NCBI RefSeq assembly: GCF_002128425.1
Contig: NZ_NESS01000002.1
Location: 248,001 to 312,000, forward strand
Source: Gottfriedia acidiceleris
GTDB taxonomy: Bacteria; Bacillota; Bacilli; Bacillales; Bacillaceae_G
Direction: 5' to 3'
DNA: 64,000 nucleotides
Of the stretch, positions 16,868-25,052 are shown piece after piece (the stretch's first letter is position 1; each line of letters opens with the position of its first letter). Made by a program: the position numbers and the translations under genes. The notes under the pieces were generated by a model that did not search any database, was not told the DNA's origin, and worked only from the letters and a program-made list of their open reading frames with translations.

Positions 16868-17818
16868 TTAGGTAAATCGATTCTTTAAAAATGTATTAAT
16901 AATATCAGTCTTAAATAATTCATAATTGAACTGAAATGCTACACTATGCATTTTGAAATTTGGGTCTGGCTTTGCACGTAAGTCAATAATACTTTGACCA
17001 AACCCATCACCCTGATCAGGAATCACTTTAATAGGGACTTTCGAAAGCTGAACAGCATTAGGATGCAATAAATACCACACTGTTAAAAAATCATGAATGG
17101 GACTTCCTTCAATTCCTGGGTTCGAATGAGAATAAAAGTTATAATAATAGTCTAACATTGGCTTAATAATCAGTCCTGCTGGGTCACGAGTAATTTGATG
17201 AAATTCATCAATTTGATTAACCATTTCAGGTGTGACAATTGCATTTTGAGTAACGTTCAAAGGAATAATCGTTAAATTCTTTGCGTATTGCACAACTAAA
17301 TTTGCTGCATACGGATCTGAATGGAAATTTGCTTCTGCAACGGCAGTCACATTTCCTGGATAAAAAAATGATCCTCCCATGCAAATATATTCTTTTACAT
17401 TTTCCATCTCCTCAATTTTTAAAACAAAAGCTGTCGCCAATGAAGAGAGCCTACCTAAATTAATTATTGTCACATTATTAAAATCTATATTTTTCATATG
17501 ATGGATATCGCTTATTGGGTAAACAGGATAATTAATTTTAGGAGGAATAATTGGACCTAACCCCGCCTCACCATGCACCTCTGGAAAAGTCTTAATACCT
17601 TTTCCAGTTAGTGGAATCGATGCTCCTAGAAATACCGGGATCTCTTGTCTTCCAGTAATGTATTTTAAATAATTTATGTTCCACATAGCCTTTTCTCTTG
17701 TTACATTTCCATAATCGGCAACAATTCCTACCAATTCAATATCATTACGAAATAATATATATAAAATTGTAAATGCGTCATCAATACCTATATCTGTAAA
17801 AAGGAGAACTTGTTTCAT
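16868..17818 (-). CDS. Nucleoside hydrolase, IunH-like
   Basis: A 316-residue protein of the inosine-uridine nucleoside hydrolase family, which cleaves ribonucleosides to ribose and base. The calcium/ribose motif appears as LLFTDIGIDDAF (Asp9, Asp13, Asp14), where the usual DxDxGxDD has Phe7 in place of the first Asp; the Asp that acts as base (Asp9) is kept. The ribose-binding Asn in AEANFHSDPYAA and the C-terminal HDFLTVWY motif are present. GGAGG lies before the start. Substrate preference cannot be read, and the family also includes pyrimidine- and purine-specific members. Confidence 0.88.
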   Translation of the reverse strand: MKQVLLFTDIGIDDAFTILYILFRNDIELVGIVADYGNVTREKAMWNINYLKYITGRQEIPVFLGASIPLTGKGIKTFPEVHGEAGLGPIIPPKINYPVYPISDIHHMKNIDFNNVTIINLGRLSSLATAFVLKIEEMENVKEYICMGGSFFYPGNVTAVAEANFHSDPYAANLVVQYAKNLTIIPLNVTQNAIVTPEMVNQIDEFHQITRDPAGLIIKPMLDYYYNFYSHSNPGIEGSPIHDFLTVWYLLHPNAVQLSKVPIKVIPDQGDGFGQSIIDLRAKPDPNFKMHSVAFQFNYELFKTDIINTFLKNRFT

Positions 17819-18183
17819 TATATACTTCCTCCTTAAATAAAATTGACAAGTTCTTGTAATTTTTTCATTTCGCTCTATATTTTATGAGAAATATAAATTC
17901 ATCATTACAAACCTCGGGAAAGAAATCTTGTAAAGAATGTTTGAAGAAGAATGGAAATAAAATATTCATTTAATCAAGGACAGATTCAAACACTCTCTTA
18001 TTGCTACTTCAACTACTATTGCATCACTGATAAAATCCCAAATGTTAACATTTTCAAAGTTAAAATCGAGAATCTACTATTTAAGTGGCTCAATAGAAGA
18101 AGTCAAAGAGGATAAGAGGGAATGCGATTTCCTTTATAGAATATAATTATTTATTAATAATCATTACATAAGGCGGGAATTAA
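17819..18183. other. Divergent intergenic region
   Basis: Promoter space for the nucleoside hydrolase (minus) and the GNAT gene (plus). A minus-strand open stretch at 17966-18073 reads like protein (NIWDFISDAIVVEVAIRECL) but has no start codon and may be a gene remnant. Nothing else is supported. Confidence 0.35.
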
Positions 18184-18684
18184 ATGAACATTAGAGAAAT
18201 CAAACTAGAAGATGCAGAAAATTTTGTACAACTAATTAAAGACGTGGAAAAACAGGCTGATTTCATGCTTTATGGGGCTGGAGAAAGAAATATTACGGTC
18301 GAGAAACAACGTAAACAGTTAGAACTAATTGAGAAATCAACGAATTCAACCGTATTTGTTGCGGAAGATTCTTCTGGAAGATTAGTCGGTTATGCGTTTG
18401 CGATTGGGAGTAGTGCGATAAGAAAAAAACATTCGGTCTATCTTGCAATTGGAATCTTAGAGGAATACACAGGTAAAGGTATTGGTACTAAATTATTTCA
18501 AAACATAGAAGAATGGGCAATTAAACATAGTATTACAAGATTAGAACTGACTGTCGTAAAACAAAATGAAGCAGGAGTAGGTTTATATAAAAAGATGGGG
18601 TATGAAATTGAAGGAACAAAAAGGAACTCAATAATAATAGACGGTAAAAGTTTTGATGAATACTACATGTCTAAAATATTATAA
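18184..18684 (+). CDS. GNAT-family N-acetyltransferase
   Basis: A 166-residue GNAT protein. The acetyl-CoA-binding motif A is present (LAIGILEEYTGKGIGTKLFQ, with the R/Q-x-x-G-x-G/A pattern as YTGKGIG), followed by motif B (ITRLELTVVKQNEAGVGLYK, KMGYEIEGTKRN). The late layout resembles RimJ/PhnO-like acetyltransferases. The substrate is unknown. The start is supported by AAGGCGGG. Confidence 0.88.
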   Translation: MNIREIKLEDAENFVQLIKDVEKQADFMLYGAGERNITVEKQRKQLELIEKSTNSTVFVAEDSSGRLVGYAFAIGSSAIRKKHSVYLAIGILEEYTGKGIGTKLFQNIEEWAIKHSITRLELTVVKQNEAGVGLYKKMGYEIEGTKRNSIIIDGKSFDEYYMSKIL

Positions 18685-18710
18685 TGAGTTCTTATTTATC
18701 TAATATATAA

Positions 18711-18745
18711 ATTAGTTGAACAACACTGAGGGGCTGAACAATTAA
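18711..18745. repeat. Dispersed repeat copy: ATTAGTTGAACAAC
   Basis: The core ATTAGTTGAACAAC is followed by ACTGAGGGGCTGAAC. The same block, with few changes, stands before the broken monooxygenase copy at 21449-21480, and the core recurs at several other intergenic sites in this window. Confidence 0.7.
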
Positions 18746-18831
18746 TACCTTTCTCACTTTCTGGAAGTAAAGATTAATAAAAGAGCTCTAAAAAAAGTAA
18801 TATTGATTAACTTATGAAAAGGGGATTTTAT

Positions 18832-19125
18832 ATGATATTAGAAGCGGTAATGCTACAAGTTAAGGAAGGCATGGAAGAGGACTATGAAGAGGCATTTCGT
18901 GGGGCATCAGAAATAATTTCTTCAATGAAAGGCTACATAACTCACGAATTACAGCGTTGTATCGAAGTAAAGGGGAAATATTTACTACTAGTTCAATGGG
19001 AAACATTAGAAGACCATACAGTTGGATTTAGACAATCTAACGAGTATCAAGAATGGAAAAATCAGTTACATCATTTTTATGATCCATTTCCGATAGTTGA
19101 ACATTTTAAAAGGGTTGAAATTTAG
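18832..19125 (+). CDS. Antibiotic biosynthesis monooxygenase (ABM)-like protein
   Basis: A 97-residue ferredoxin-like ABM-domain protein. The pattern is typical: a first strand ending in VKEGMEEDYEEAF, then SSMKGYITHELQRC, KYLLLVQWETLEDHTVGFRQ, and the C-terminal HFYDPFPIVEHF (compare PxVxHF in YcnE-like proteins). Members include quinol monooxygenases and haem-degrading enzymes; which applies here is not evident. AAAAGGGGA sits inside an upstream in-frame extension and favours the ATG at 18832. A degenerate duplicate lies at 21536. Confidence 0.85.
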   Translation: MILEAVMLQVKEGMEEDYEEAFRGASEIISSMKGYITHELQRCIEVKGKYLLLVQWETLEDHTVGFRQSNEYQEWKNQLHHFYDPFPIVEHFKRVEI

Positions 19126-19136
19126 TAAGTCTTATA

Positions 19137-19205
19137 CAGCAATTGACTGCTTCGGTGGTCTTTTTTATTGCACTAAATGGAAGTAAAGTTGAACAAGGTT
19201 TTAAA
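19137..19205. repeat. Repeat with cUUCGg hairpin terminator, copy 1
   Basis: It contains GACTGC-TTCG-GTGGTC (19145-19160), a stem capped by the very stable UUCG tetraloop, then TTTTTT, then ACTAAATGGAAGTAAAGTTG and AACAAGG. It closes the ABM gene transcriptionally. The copy at 20873-20945 is nearly identical over about 70 bp. Confidence 0.75.
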
Positions 19206-19257
19206 GAACTATTAAAGAATATAATATTTCTAAATGCTTTTAAAAGGGAGATTTGCC

Positions 19258-19506
19258 ATGTCAATGGAAAACGAAAAGAATAAGAAGGACCAGTATGAAG
19301 GGGTACACTTATTAGTATTTTTATCAATTTCCATTTTCTGTGATTATTTCAATCTTCCTGATTTTATTTTTCCGATTTTATTTCTGCTATATTTTATATT
19401 TTCTTTCTATTTTTTAGAGAAATGGACGAAGGGAAAAATCATAAAATATGCTACATTCTATTTAATACTTTTTATCATTGGCAAGATGGTCGAGAGGTTA
19501 TTTTAA
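19258..19506 (+). CDS. Small membrane protein, unknown
   Basis: An 82-residue protein with a charged N-terminus (MSMENEKNKKDQYEG) and three closely spaced hydrophobic segments rich in Phe, Ile and Leu. AAAAGGGAG at 19241-19249 supports the ATG at 19258 rather than an earlier in-frame start. Family not recognised. Confidence 0.6.
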   Translation: MSMENEKNKKDQYEGVHLLVFLSISIFCDYFNLPDFIFPILFLLYFIFSFYFLEKWTKGKIIKYATFYLILFIIGKMVERLF

Positions 19507-19568
19507 ATTAATAAACGTAAAATTTTTTAAGTAATATCAATATTTAGTTCGAAAAGGAGATCATAGCA

Positions 19569-20087
19569 TTGGATTGGCTCAGAGAAATGAATGTCATGGC
19601 AGTTGTTAATGGTACATTAGGTAATGGAATAAGTAATGAAAAACTCGAAATAAAAAGAGTTCAAATAGATAAAAAATGTAATGATATAACTATCATTGCT
19701 CAATTTTTTATTGCGATTCATACACTTTTTGATTTACCTATTGTGACAGCTATTCCGATTACAAATGATGAAGTTGAAGAAATCGTCATGGAACAAATTG
19801 CAATTCACTTCAATAAAATTCAAAAAATAATCATCAATGAGCGCTTAGAACGAATTCAACTGAGGAAAATAAAGGACTTCTCTAAAAATAAACTCTTGGA
19901 AATGTCTCGAACTAATCAAATTCACCAAATCATAAAAGAATTATATTTTTCGTCAGAAATTATTCCTATGGAGCACAATTTTCTAAGCTTTAGGGTAAAT
20001 AAAAAGCTATACCAAGTATTAAATGAAAAAATAGAGATACCTGCTCAAACAGATTCAAATTTTTTTTGGATGTCATCAAGTTTATAA
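19569..20087 (+). CDS. Unknown protein, possibly the first part of a frameshifted gene
   Basis: A 172-residue soluble protein with a TTG start behind AAAAGGAG (19553-19560). It is Ile/Lys/Asn-rich with no signal peptide, membrane segment or recognised motif. It ends just after a run of eight T (20060-20067). A one-base shift back within that run leads into the overlapping 68-codon reading frame downstream, giving one protein of about 234 residues, so either the run is slippery or variable or the two are separate genes. Confidence 0.6.
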   Translation: MDWLREMNVMAVVNGTLGNGISNEKLEIKRVQIDKKCNDITIIAQFFIAIHTLFDLPIVTAIPITNDEVEEIVMEQIAIHFNKIQKIIINERLERIQLRKIKDFSKNKLLEMSRTNQIHQIIKELYFSSEIIPMEHNFLSFRVNKKLYQVLNEKIEIPAQTDSNFFWMSSSL

Positions 20088-20272
20088 AAAAAATCTTTGG
20101 TGTTTCAGAAGAAGACAATCAAACATTCGTTATATCGCCAGCAGGATGGATACTAAGGAATGAACTGAAAAATCTTGAATCAATAAAGCTGTTCAGTCAA
20201 TATTTTAATTTAGAATTAATTGTAGACAATGAGAATGGTCAAATATTATCGATTGATCTCTTAAATCGGTAA
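20066..20272 (+). CDS. Unknown, overlapping frame (likely continuation)
   Basis: A 68-codon frame overlapping the previous gene by 22 bp, with no ribosome site before its TTG. It encodes a compact, plausible domain (FVISPAGWILRNELKNLESI, then FNLELIVDNENGQILSIDLL), which suggests real coding sequence. The T8 tract at the junction and the lack of a start signal make a continuation of the upstream gene by frameshift or slippage the simpler reading. Confidence 0.45.
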   Translation: MDVIKFIKKIFGVSEEDNQTFVISPAGWILRNELKNLESIKLFSQYFNLELIVDNENGQILSIDLLNR

Positions 20273-20410
20273 AGGATTCTTATATAACTAAAACAGTTCT
20301 TTAGTTACTTAAGTTTAAATTGAACTTTGATTTATTGAATTATTACACCTCGTAAACTGGGCTATTTTTTTAGAAAATAGGAAAGATAATTTCTGAGGTG
20401 AATTTACTAA

Positions 20411-20845
20411 ATGAAAATGAAATTTTTATTGATGATTACAATTATAATGTGGTCTTTAGGTTCAATTCAGGTGCATGCACAACCTACAAAATGTCCTGTG
20501 TTAAGTGACATAGATAAAACATCTATGAAGAATCAAAAAGAGGTAATTGAAGTTTTAAATACCTTAATTCCAAAAACTTATGGTACAGGTTTAGAGGATC
20601 TTCCTGACATTTATTCGAAGTGGAACGTAGTTACAGCAAAGCCATTTCCTAAAACAGTCGGTGTTAAAGAAGAAGAAGTTTATTTTGGAATGGCAAAGTA
20701 TTTTTGCGGGAAAGAGATTGCTGAAAAATCGTGGCTTGTCCGTTTAGATTTCCCAAAGGCACCTGGGGCTAACTTAGCCCAAGGTCAAATATTTTTAGCT
20801 AAAAGTAAAGAAAAAGGATGGTTTGTTTGGTTTCGATACCATTAA
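20411..20845 (+). CDS. Small secreted protein, unknown
   Basis: A 144-residue protein with a clear Sec signal peptide (MKMKFLLMITIIMWSLG..., predicted cut after VHA-Q). The mature part has two Cys (CPVLSD and KYFCGK), which could pair, and a W/F-rich C-terminus (GWFVWFRYH). GAGGTGA precedes the ATG. Family not recognised. It is followed by the second UUCG-hairpin repeat. Confidence 0.7.
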   Translation: MKMKFLLMITIIMWSLGSIQVHAQPTKCPVLSDIDKTSMKNQKEVIEVLNTLIPKTYGTGLEDLPDIYSKWNVVTAKPFPKTVGVKEEEVYFGMAKYFCGKEIAEKSWLVRLDFPKAPGANLAQGQIFLAKSKEKGWFVWFRYH

Positions 20846-20864
20846 CTTTATTTAACTAAAGGAT

Positions 20865-20945
20865 GCATAAGTTGAACAACGATTGACTGCTTCGGTGGTC
20901 ATTTTTTATTGGACTAAATGGCAGTAAAGTCGCACAAGGATTTTT
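20865..20945. repeat. Repeat with cUUCGg hairpin terminator, copy 2
   Basis: GCATAAGTTGAACAAC is followed by GACTGC-TTCG-GTGGTC (20885-20900), a T-rich tract, ACTAAATGGCAGTAAAGT and ACAAGG. It matches copy 1 at 19137 closely and terminates the secreted-protein gene. Confidence 0.75.
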
Positions 20946-21003
20946 ACAGAATTACCAATATATGGATTATAATAATTACTATTAAGAGAAGGAGGAGGAA
21001 TTA

Positions 21004-21387
21004 TTGAAAAAACCATTAGGTGTTTCTGTAATTAGTTATTTTTATATTTTAGGTGCCTTAGTTTTACTTTTTACTTCTGTTTTTTATGATGCAAATGCTA
21101 ATCTGATTGGTATAGCCGAAAGATTTGGAATTACAAACGGATCTGAACAATTATTAAGTGTGATAATAGCTTTTCTAACCTTGGTAATGATTTTTGGATA
21201 TATTCGACTAAAGAAATGGGGATTTTGGTTAATGATTTCGTATTCTGTACTTTTCGGAGGTATAAGTTTGTACTTAGCCATAAACCATAGCCAACAACCT
21301 TATATTGGAAATATGATTTTTTCCTTCTTTATTTTGTTATATACAATTTACGTTAAAAAATCATTTTTTCAAACAAAACTTCAATAA
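21004..21387 (+). CDS. Four-helix membrane protein, unknown
   Basis: A 127-residue protein with four hydrophobic segments (near residues 7-27, 48-66, 71-90 and 98-116) and a basic C-terminus. It starts with TTG behind an excellent GGAGGAGG (20991-20998). The opening KKPLGVSVISYFYILGALVL resembles small Bacillus membrane proteins of unknown role. No catalytic motif. Confidence 0.65.
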   Translation: MKKPLGVSVISYFYILGALVLLFTSVFYDANANLIGIAERFGITNGSEQLLSVIIAFLTLVMIFGYIRLKKWGFWLMISYSVLFGGISLYLAINHSQQPYIGNMIFSFFILLYTIYVKKSFFQTKLQ

Positions 21388-21442
21388 TATAAAAAATGGC
21401 TATGAGCCTATAGGTATTTTAGTAAATTGAACTTATTCAATT

Positions 21443-21480
21443 AACGCATGTATTAGTTGAACAACACTTAGGGGCTGAAC
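21443..21480. repeat. Dispersed repeat copy ahead of the broken ABM gene
   Basis: TTAACGCATGTATTAGTTG and AACAAC, then ACTTAGGGGCTGAAC. It is near-identical to the block at 18711-18745 in front of the intact ABM gene. Confidence 0.7.
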
Positions 21481-21535
21481 GTTCAGTCCTTTCTCACTTA
21501 CGGGGAATATTGATTAACTTAAAAGGGGACTTTAT

Positions 21536-21776
21536 ATGTATTTAGAAGCCTCCATGCTACAAGTTAAGGAAGGGATAGAAGAGGACTATGAAGAAGCATT
21601 TCGTGGGGCATCAGAAATAATTTCTTCCTTCAATGAAAGGCTACATAGCTCTCGAATTACAGCGTTGTATCGAAGTAAAAGTGAAATATTTAGTACTAGT
21701 TCAATGGGAAACATTAGAAGACCATACTGTTAGATTTAGACAATCTAACGAGTATCAAGAATGGGAAAAGCGTTAG
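21536..21776 (+). pseudogene. Duplicated ABM gene, frameshifted and truncated
   Basis: This is a close DNA copy of the ABM gene at 18832 (same codons for VKEG.EEDYEEAFRGASEI). Relative to that gene it has a 4-bp insertion (CTTC repeated near 21624-21631) that breaks the frame. The original frame is resumed in sequence further down (QSNEYQEW) but ends early at 21776, where the gene runs into GCGTTAGTTCAA, a variant of the dispersed repeat. The last about 20 codons of the parent are missing. Confidence 0.85.
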
Positions 21777-21802
21777 TTCAATAAGAAGATTCACTAAAAA
21801 AA

Positions 21803-21835
21803 TGAAAAAACACGCTCAATTACACGTGTTTTTAA
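21803..21835 (-). terminator. Terminator of the minus-strand secreted protein gene
   Basis: AACACG / CGTGTT hairpin whose loop includes the stop codon of the minus-strand gene, followed on that strand by TTTTTTC. Confidence 0.5.
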
Positions 21836-22586
21836 TCCCCCAAGGAATTTTTTGATTTTGTTTAATATGTTTTTTCCAATAATCAGGTGGTTGATAATTA
21901 ATCAGTGAATAATCGAGTTCATAACTGTTAATTGCCAATTGTATAAGCAACATTTTCTTAAAATCAGACGGATGTATATCTTTTGTTTTTACAGTTATTA
22001 CTTGAACGCCATTGCGTTGTGGATTTCCAACAACAACAATTTGATTTTCTTTTGTATAAACTTTTGTAACATTTGTTTGAAAAACAATAAGATATAAGTC
22101 AAGGTCGGCTTGATTTTGAAATGTTGGAAAACCAATACCTAAATGATTTCCAATATTAAATAAATTTGTAAGTCCAATATCATAGATTGGGAATAAACGA
22201 TGTTGTGCGTAATATATCCTACTTGGGATATAACTCCATCTTCTATAGGTGCTATGCCACTGCTCTTGATATATTGGTCTTTCATAATTAGGTTCATTTT
22301 TAATTATATTGAAAGGTATTTTTGTTCCTTTACTTAAAATTTCAGAAATAGAAAAGGTATTTGTAGGATAATTCCCCTCTGTTTCTTTTTGTTCTGGAGA
22401 TTTTAGAATAGTAATTGGCTTAGGAGGTTCAAGACTATTTAAACGTTCTTTCAGTTCCAAGCACTCATTATTATTTTGCTGATTAATCGACTTTGGAAGA
22501 TTTATTTTTGCATTAGTGTTTGTACTATGAAAAACACACAAAAAAATGGAGTATAAACACAGAGTAGTAATGCTTCTTTTTAGCAT
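21816..22586 (-). CDS. Secreted protein, unknown
   Basis: A 256-residue protein with an N-terminal signal peptide (MLKRSITTLCLYSIFLCVF..., likely cut near NTNA-K). The mature protein has a Pro-rich linker (LEPPKPITILKSPEQ), then a Tyr/Trp-rich stretch (YRRWSYIPSRIYYAQHRLFP) and two beta-like blocks (VFQTNVTKVYTKENQIVVVG and NGVQVITVKTKDIHP). I do not recognise a family. It is transcribed alone, convergent with the broken ABM copy. Confidence 0.65.
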   Translation of the reverse strand: MLKRSITTLCLYSIFLCVFHSTNTNAKINLPKSINQQNNNECLELKERLNSLEPPKPITILKSPEQKETEGNYPTNTFSISEILSKGTKIPFNIIKNEPNYERPIYQEQWHSTYRRWSYIPSRIYYAQHRLFPIYDIGLTNLFNIGNHLGIGFPTFQNQADLDLYLIVFQTNVTKVYTKENQIVVVGNPQRNGVQVITVKTKDIHPSDFKKMLLIQLAINSYELDYSLINYQPPDYWKKHIKQNQKIPWGIKNTCN

Positions 22587-22846
22587 ATACCTTCACCTCT
22601 AAGTTAATATTGGTGTACTAAAGGTAATTTATTCAAGTAGTTAATATGGGAAACAAGAAATGGATAGTTAAACATCGCAAGTTGCATAGTTGAAGCTTTT
22701 TTTTATTGTAAAATTTAACACTTTAGTTAAATAAGAAAGAAGGACATCTCGATATTTATATTGAATAAAGTGGTAACAGCGATATGAAAGATAAGTGGCT
22801 ATATTGAAACAGTAAAGTGTTAATATTTTAAAGGCGGTGTAAATTA

Positions 22847-23338
22847 ATGAACAATATTCCTATTGTGAAAGAATACTCTAATGATTATCAAGCTCAAGTA
22901 GTAGATTTAATACTTGATATTCAGCAACAAGAATACAATATAAAGATAACGAAGGATGATCAGCCTGATTTATTTACTATAGAAGATTTTTATCAGAATG
23001 GAAACGGGAACTTTTGGGTTGCGCTGTCTGGCGATAAAGTAGTTGGTACAATTAGTCTTTTAGACATAGGGAATCAGCAAGTTGCGTTAAGAAAGATGTT
23101 TGTAGACAAAGAATACAGAGGTGCAAAATTTAATACTGCTAGTCTCTTATTAAATAATGCCATTAATTGGGCGAATGAAAAGTCAATAAAAGCAGTTTAT
23201 CTTGGAACAACCCCTCAATTTTTAGCCGCTCATCGATTTTATGAAAAAAATGGATTTACATGTATAGAAGTGACAGATTTACCTGAGGAGTTTCCTGTAA
23301 TGAAGGTCGATAAAAGATTCTATAAGTATGTGGTTTGA
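22847..23338 (+). CDS. GNAT-family N-acetyltransferase
   Basis: A 163-residue GNAT protein. VVGTISLLDIGNQQVALRKM leads into MFVDKEYRGAKFNTASLLLN (motif A, here RGAKFNTA rather than the usual RGxGxG/A) and then AAHRFYEKNGFTCIE (motif B). The atypical motif A resembles a MarR-adjacent acetyltransferase group but remains compatible with CoA binding. Substrate unknown. AAAGGCGG precedes the ATG. Confidence 0.85.
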   Translation: MNNIPIVKEYSNDYQAQVVDLILDIQQQEYNIKITKDDQPDLFTIEDFYQNGNGNFWVALSGDKVVGTISLLDIGNQQVALRKMFVDKEYRGAKFNTASLLLNNAINWANEKSIKAVYLGTTPQFLAAHRFYEKNGFTCIEVTDLPEEFPVMKVDKRFYKYVV

Positions 23339-23353
23339 ATATATAGCACAAAA

Positions 23354-23402
23354 CAAAAAAAGAACAACGGTGCACTTTAGCAGTCTGTCGTTGTTCTTTT
23401 GA
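23354..23402. terminator. Bidirectional terminator between GNAT and AlaX genes
   Basis: AAAGAACAACG and CGTTGTTCTTT form the stem, with A-rich and T-rich flanks, between convergent genes. Confidence 0.75.
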
Positions 23403-23431
23403 ATGTATAAATGTGTTAAGTAAAGTTAGCT

Positions 23432-24604
23432 TTAAAAGATAAGAATACGTTTTAGGGTATTTTCAGCTTCATTTAATTGGACTGACGTTTCAAATGTCGC
23501 TTGTGCTTGCTGAGTACCGCCGCCTCCTTTTCCTTCAACCTGTTTTAGTAAATTTTTAATTAATTCTCCACAGTGCACATCATTTTTTAGTTGATTAATT
23601 AGCACTAATTTATTCTCTTTTATGCTCGAAAAAACAAGTAATGAAGGTTTTTTAGCTTGGATGACCTTTGCGAGTATTTGTAAGTCTTTTACTGATTCTT
23701 CTTCAAATGTTTTGATAATGATATCATTTGTTGCATTTGAAATTAACTCGTCAGAAATTGAGTTAAATATCGTTGCTTTCATTTTCTCGATTTCTTTTTG
23801 CGCTTCTTTTAATTCATTAATTGTAATCTCGACTTTATCTTTAACAAGATCAGTTTGTGTATTAAATAATTGATTAATAGTTGATAAGGCTTTACTATTC
23901 TTTTGAATTTCTTCTAGTGCTCTATAGCCACATTTAAAATGAAGTCGAGTAGTTTGTCTAACTTTTTCAGTTTTAATTAATTTTATTAATCCTATTTCAC
24001 CAGTTTGATTTACATGAGTACCACAACATGCAGATATATCAGTGTGTAAAATCTCAACAATTCGTATGTTGTCTTCAACTTTTGGCAATTTGCGTAGTTG
24101 AAGTGAATTTAATTCATCTTTATTTACAAAATATGTTTTAATTTCAATATTAGCAAGAATCTTTTCATATACTGCTCTTTCAATTTGATTTAATTGTTCA
24201 AAAGAAAGAGAAGGTGTATCTAAATCAATCGTAACTGTCTCTTTTCCTAAATGAAAACTTACTGTAGGTATATCATACAGTTCAATAATTGTTGCTGAAA
24301 GTAAATGTTGGCCGCTATGATGTTGCATATGATCAATTCTACGATCCCAATTTATTTCACATGTTACTTCTGTTGTATCTGGTCTTTCATTTAAGACATG
24401 GACAACTTCTTCATCATCTTCAATTAATTCATCTATTTCGATTCCATTAATTGTTCCGAAATCAGATGGTTGCCCACCACCTTCAGGATAAAATGCAGAA
24501 TCTTCAAGTTTGATATGAAATCTTGAATCAACTTCCTTTATTTCAGTAATTTTAGTAAACCATTTCTTTAATGAGGGTTGTTCATAATATAGTTTATTAG
24601 CCAT
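23432..24604 (-). CDS. AlaX-type alanyl-tRNA editing protein with DHHA1 domain
   Basis: A 390-residue stand-alone relative of the alanyl-tRNA synthetase editing domain. The N-terminal editing half has the zinc ligands HHSGQHLLSA and CCGTHVNQTGEIG. A predicted coiled-coil (KVEITINELKEAQKEIEKM) and a DHHA1-like C-terminus with a Gly-rich GKGGGGTQQAQA follow, making it an AlaX-L type. It would remove Ser or Gly from mischarged tRNA(Ala). AGAGGT precedes the ATG. It is divergent from sdpR. Confidence 0.92.
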   Translation of the reverse strand: MANKLYYEQPSLKKWFTKITEIKEVDSRFHIKLEDSAFYPEGGGQPSDFGTINGIEIDELIEDDEEVVHVLNERPDTTEVTCEINWDRRIDHMQHHSGQHLLSATIIELYDIPTVSFHLGKETVTIDLDTPSLSFEQLNQIERAVYEKILANIEIKTYFVNKDELNSLQLRKLPKVEDNIRIVEILHTDISACCGTHVNQTGEIGLIKLIKTEKVRQTTRLHFKCGYRALEEIQKNSKALSTINQLFNTQTDLVKDKVEITINELKEAQKEIEKMKATIFNSISDELISNATNDIIIKTFEEESVKDLQILAKVIQAKKPSLLVFSSIKENKLVLINQLKNDVHCGELIKNLLKQVEGKGGGGTQQAQATFETSVQLNEAENTLKRILIF

Positions 24605-24707
24605 TTTTATACCTCTAATCGTTTAATTTTCTAAATTTGATGTTTAATTTAAATTATATAGAAACGAAATAAAAACATAAAATAATATATTTCTAATCTT
24701 AGCATAA

Positions 24708-24760
24708 TTGACAATTACTCAAATAGATTTTAGTATTTAGTTAATTAACTAAATACTAAA
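24708..24760 (+). promoter_or_regulatory. sdpR promoter and 32-bp palindromic operator
   Basis: TTGACA (24708-24713), 17 bp, TAGTAT (24731-24736). A perfect 32-bp palindrome, 16+16 bases with no spacer and left half TTTAGTATTTAGTTAA, spans 24729-24760 and covers the -10 and the transcription start. It is the obvious binding site for the ArsR-family repressor encoded directly downstream. Confidence 0.8.
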
Positions 24761-24778
24761 TTTTAAGAGGTGTGAAAT

Positions 24779-25039
24779 GTGAATGAACTATTTAAAGCAT
24801 TATCAGATCCCACTCGAAGGAAAATTTTAGATTTATTAAAAGAGAAAGATTTAACTGCTGGAGAAATCTCAGAACAATTTGATATGTCAAAACCTAGTAT
24901 TTCGCAGCATCTTAAAATACTAAAATCTGCTCAGTTAATTCAAGATGAAAAGAAAGGGCAATTTATTATTTATTCTCTAAATATGACGGTTTTCCAAGAA
25001 ATTATTAGTTGGGCATATAGTTTTAAAGAAAATAAATGA
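24779..25039 (+). CDS. sdpR: ArsR-family repressor, SdpR-like
   Basis: An 86-residue winged-HTH repressor with the ArsR pattern LFKALSDPTRRKILDLLKEK, the recognition helix SKPSISQHLKILKSA and a beta wing. No metal-binding Cys cluster is present, in line with the SdpR branch. In B. subtilis SdpR represses sdpRI and is sequestered at the membrane by SdpI bound to the SdpC toxin. The GTG start follows AAGAGGTG. It is 13 bp ahead of the sdpI-like gene and behind a long palindrome, so autorepression is expected. Confidence 0.88.
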   Translation: MNELFKALSDPTRRKILDLLKEKDLTAGEISEQFDMSKPSISQHLKILKSAQLIQDEKKGQFIIYSLNMTVFQEIISWAYSFKENK

Positions 25040-25052
25040 GAGGTGACTTATT

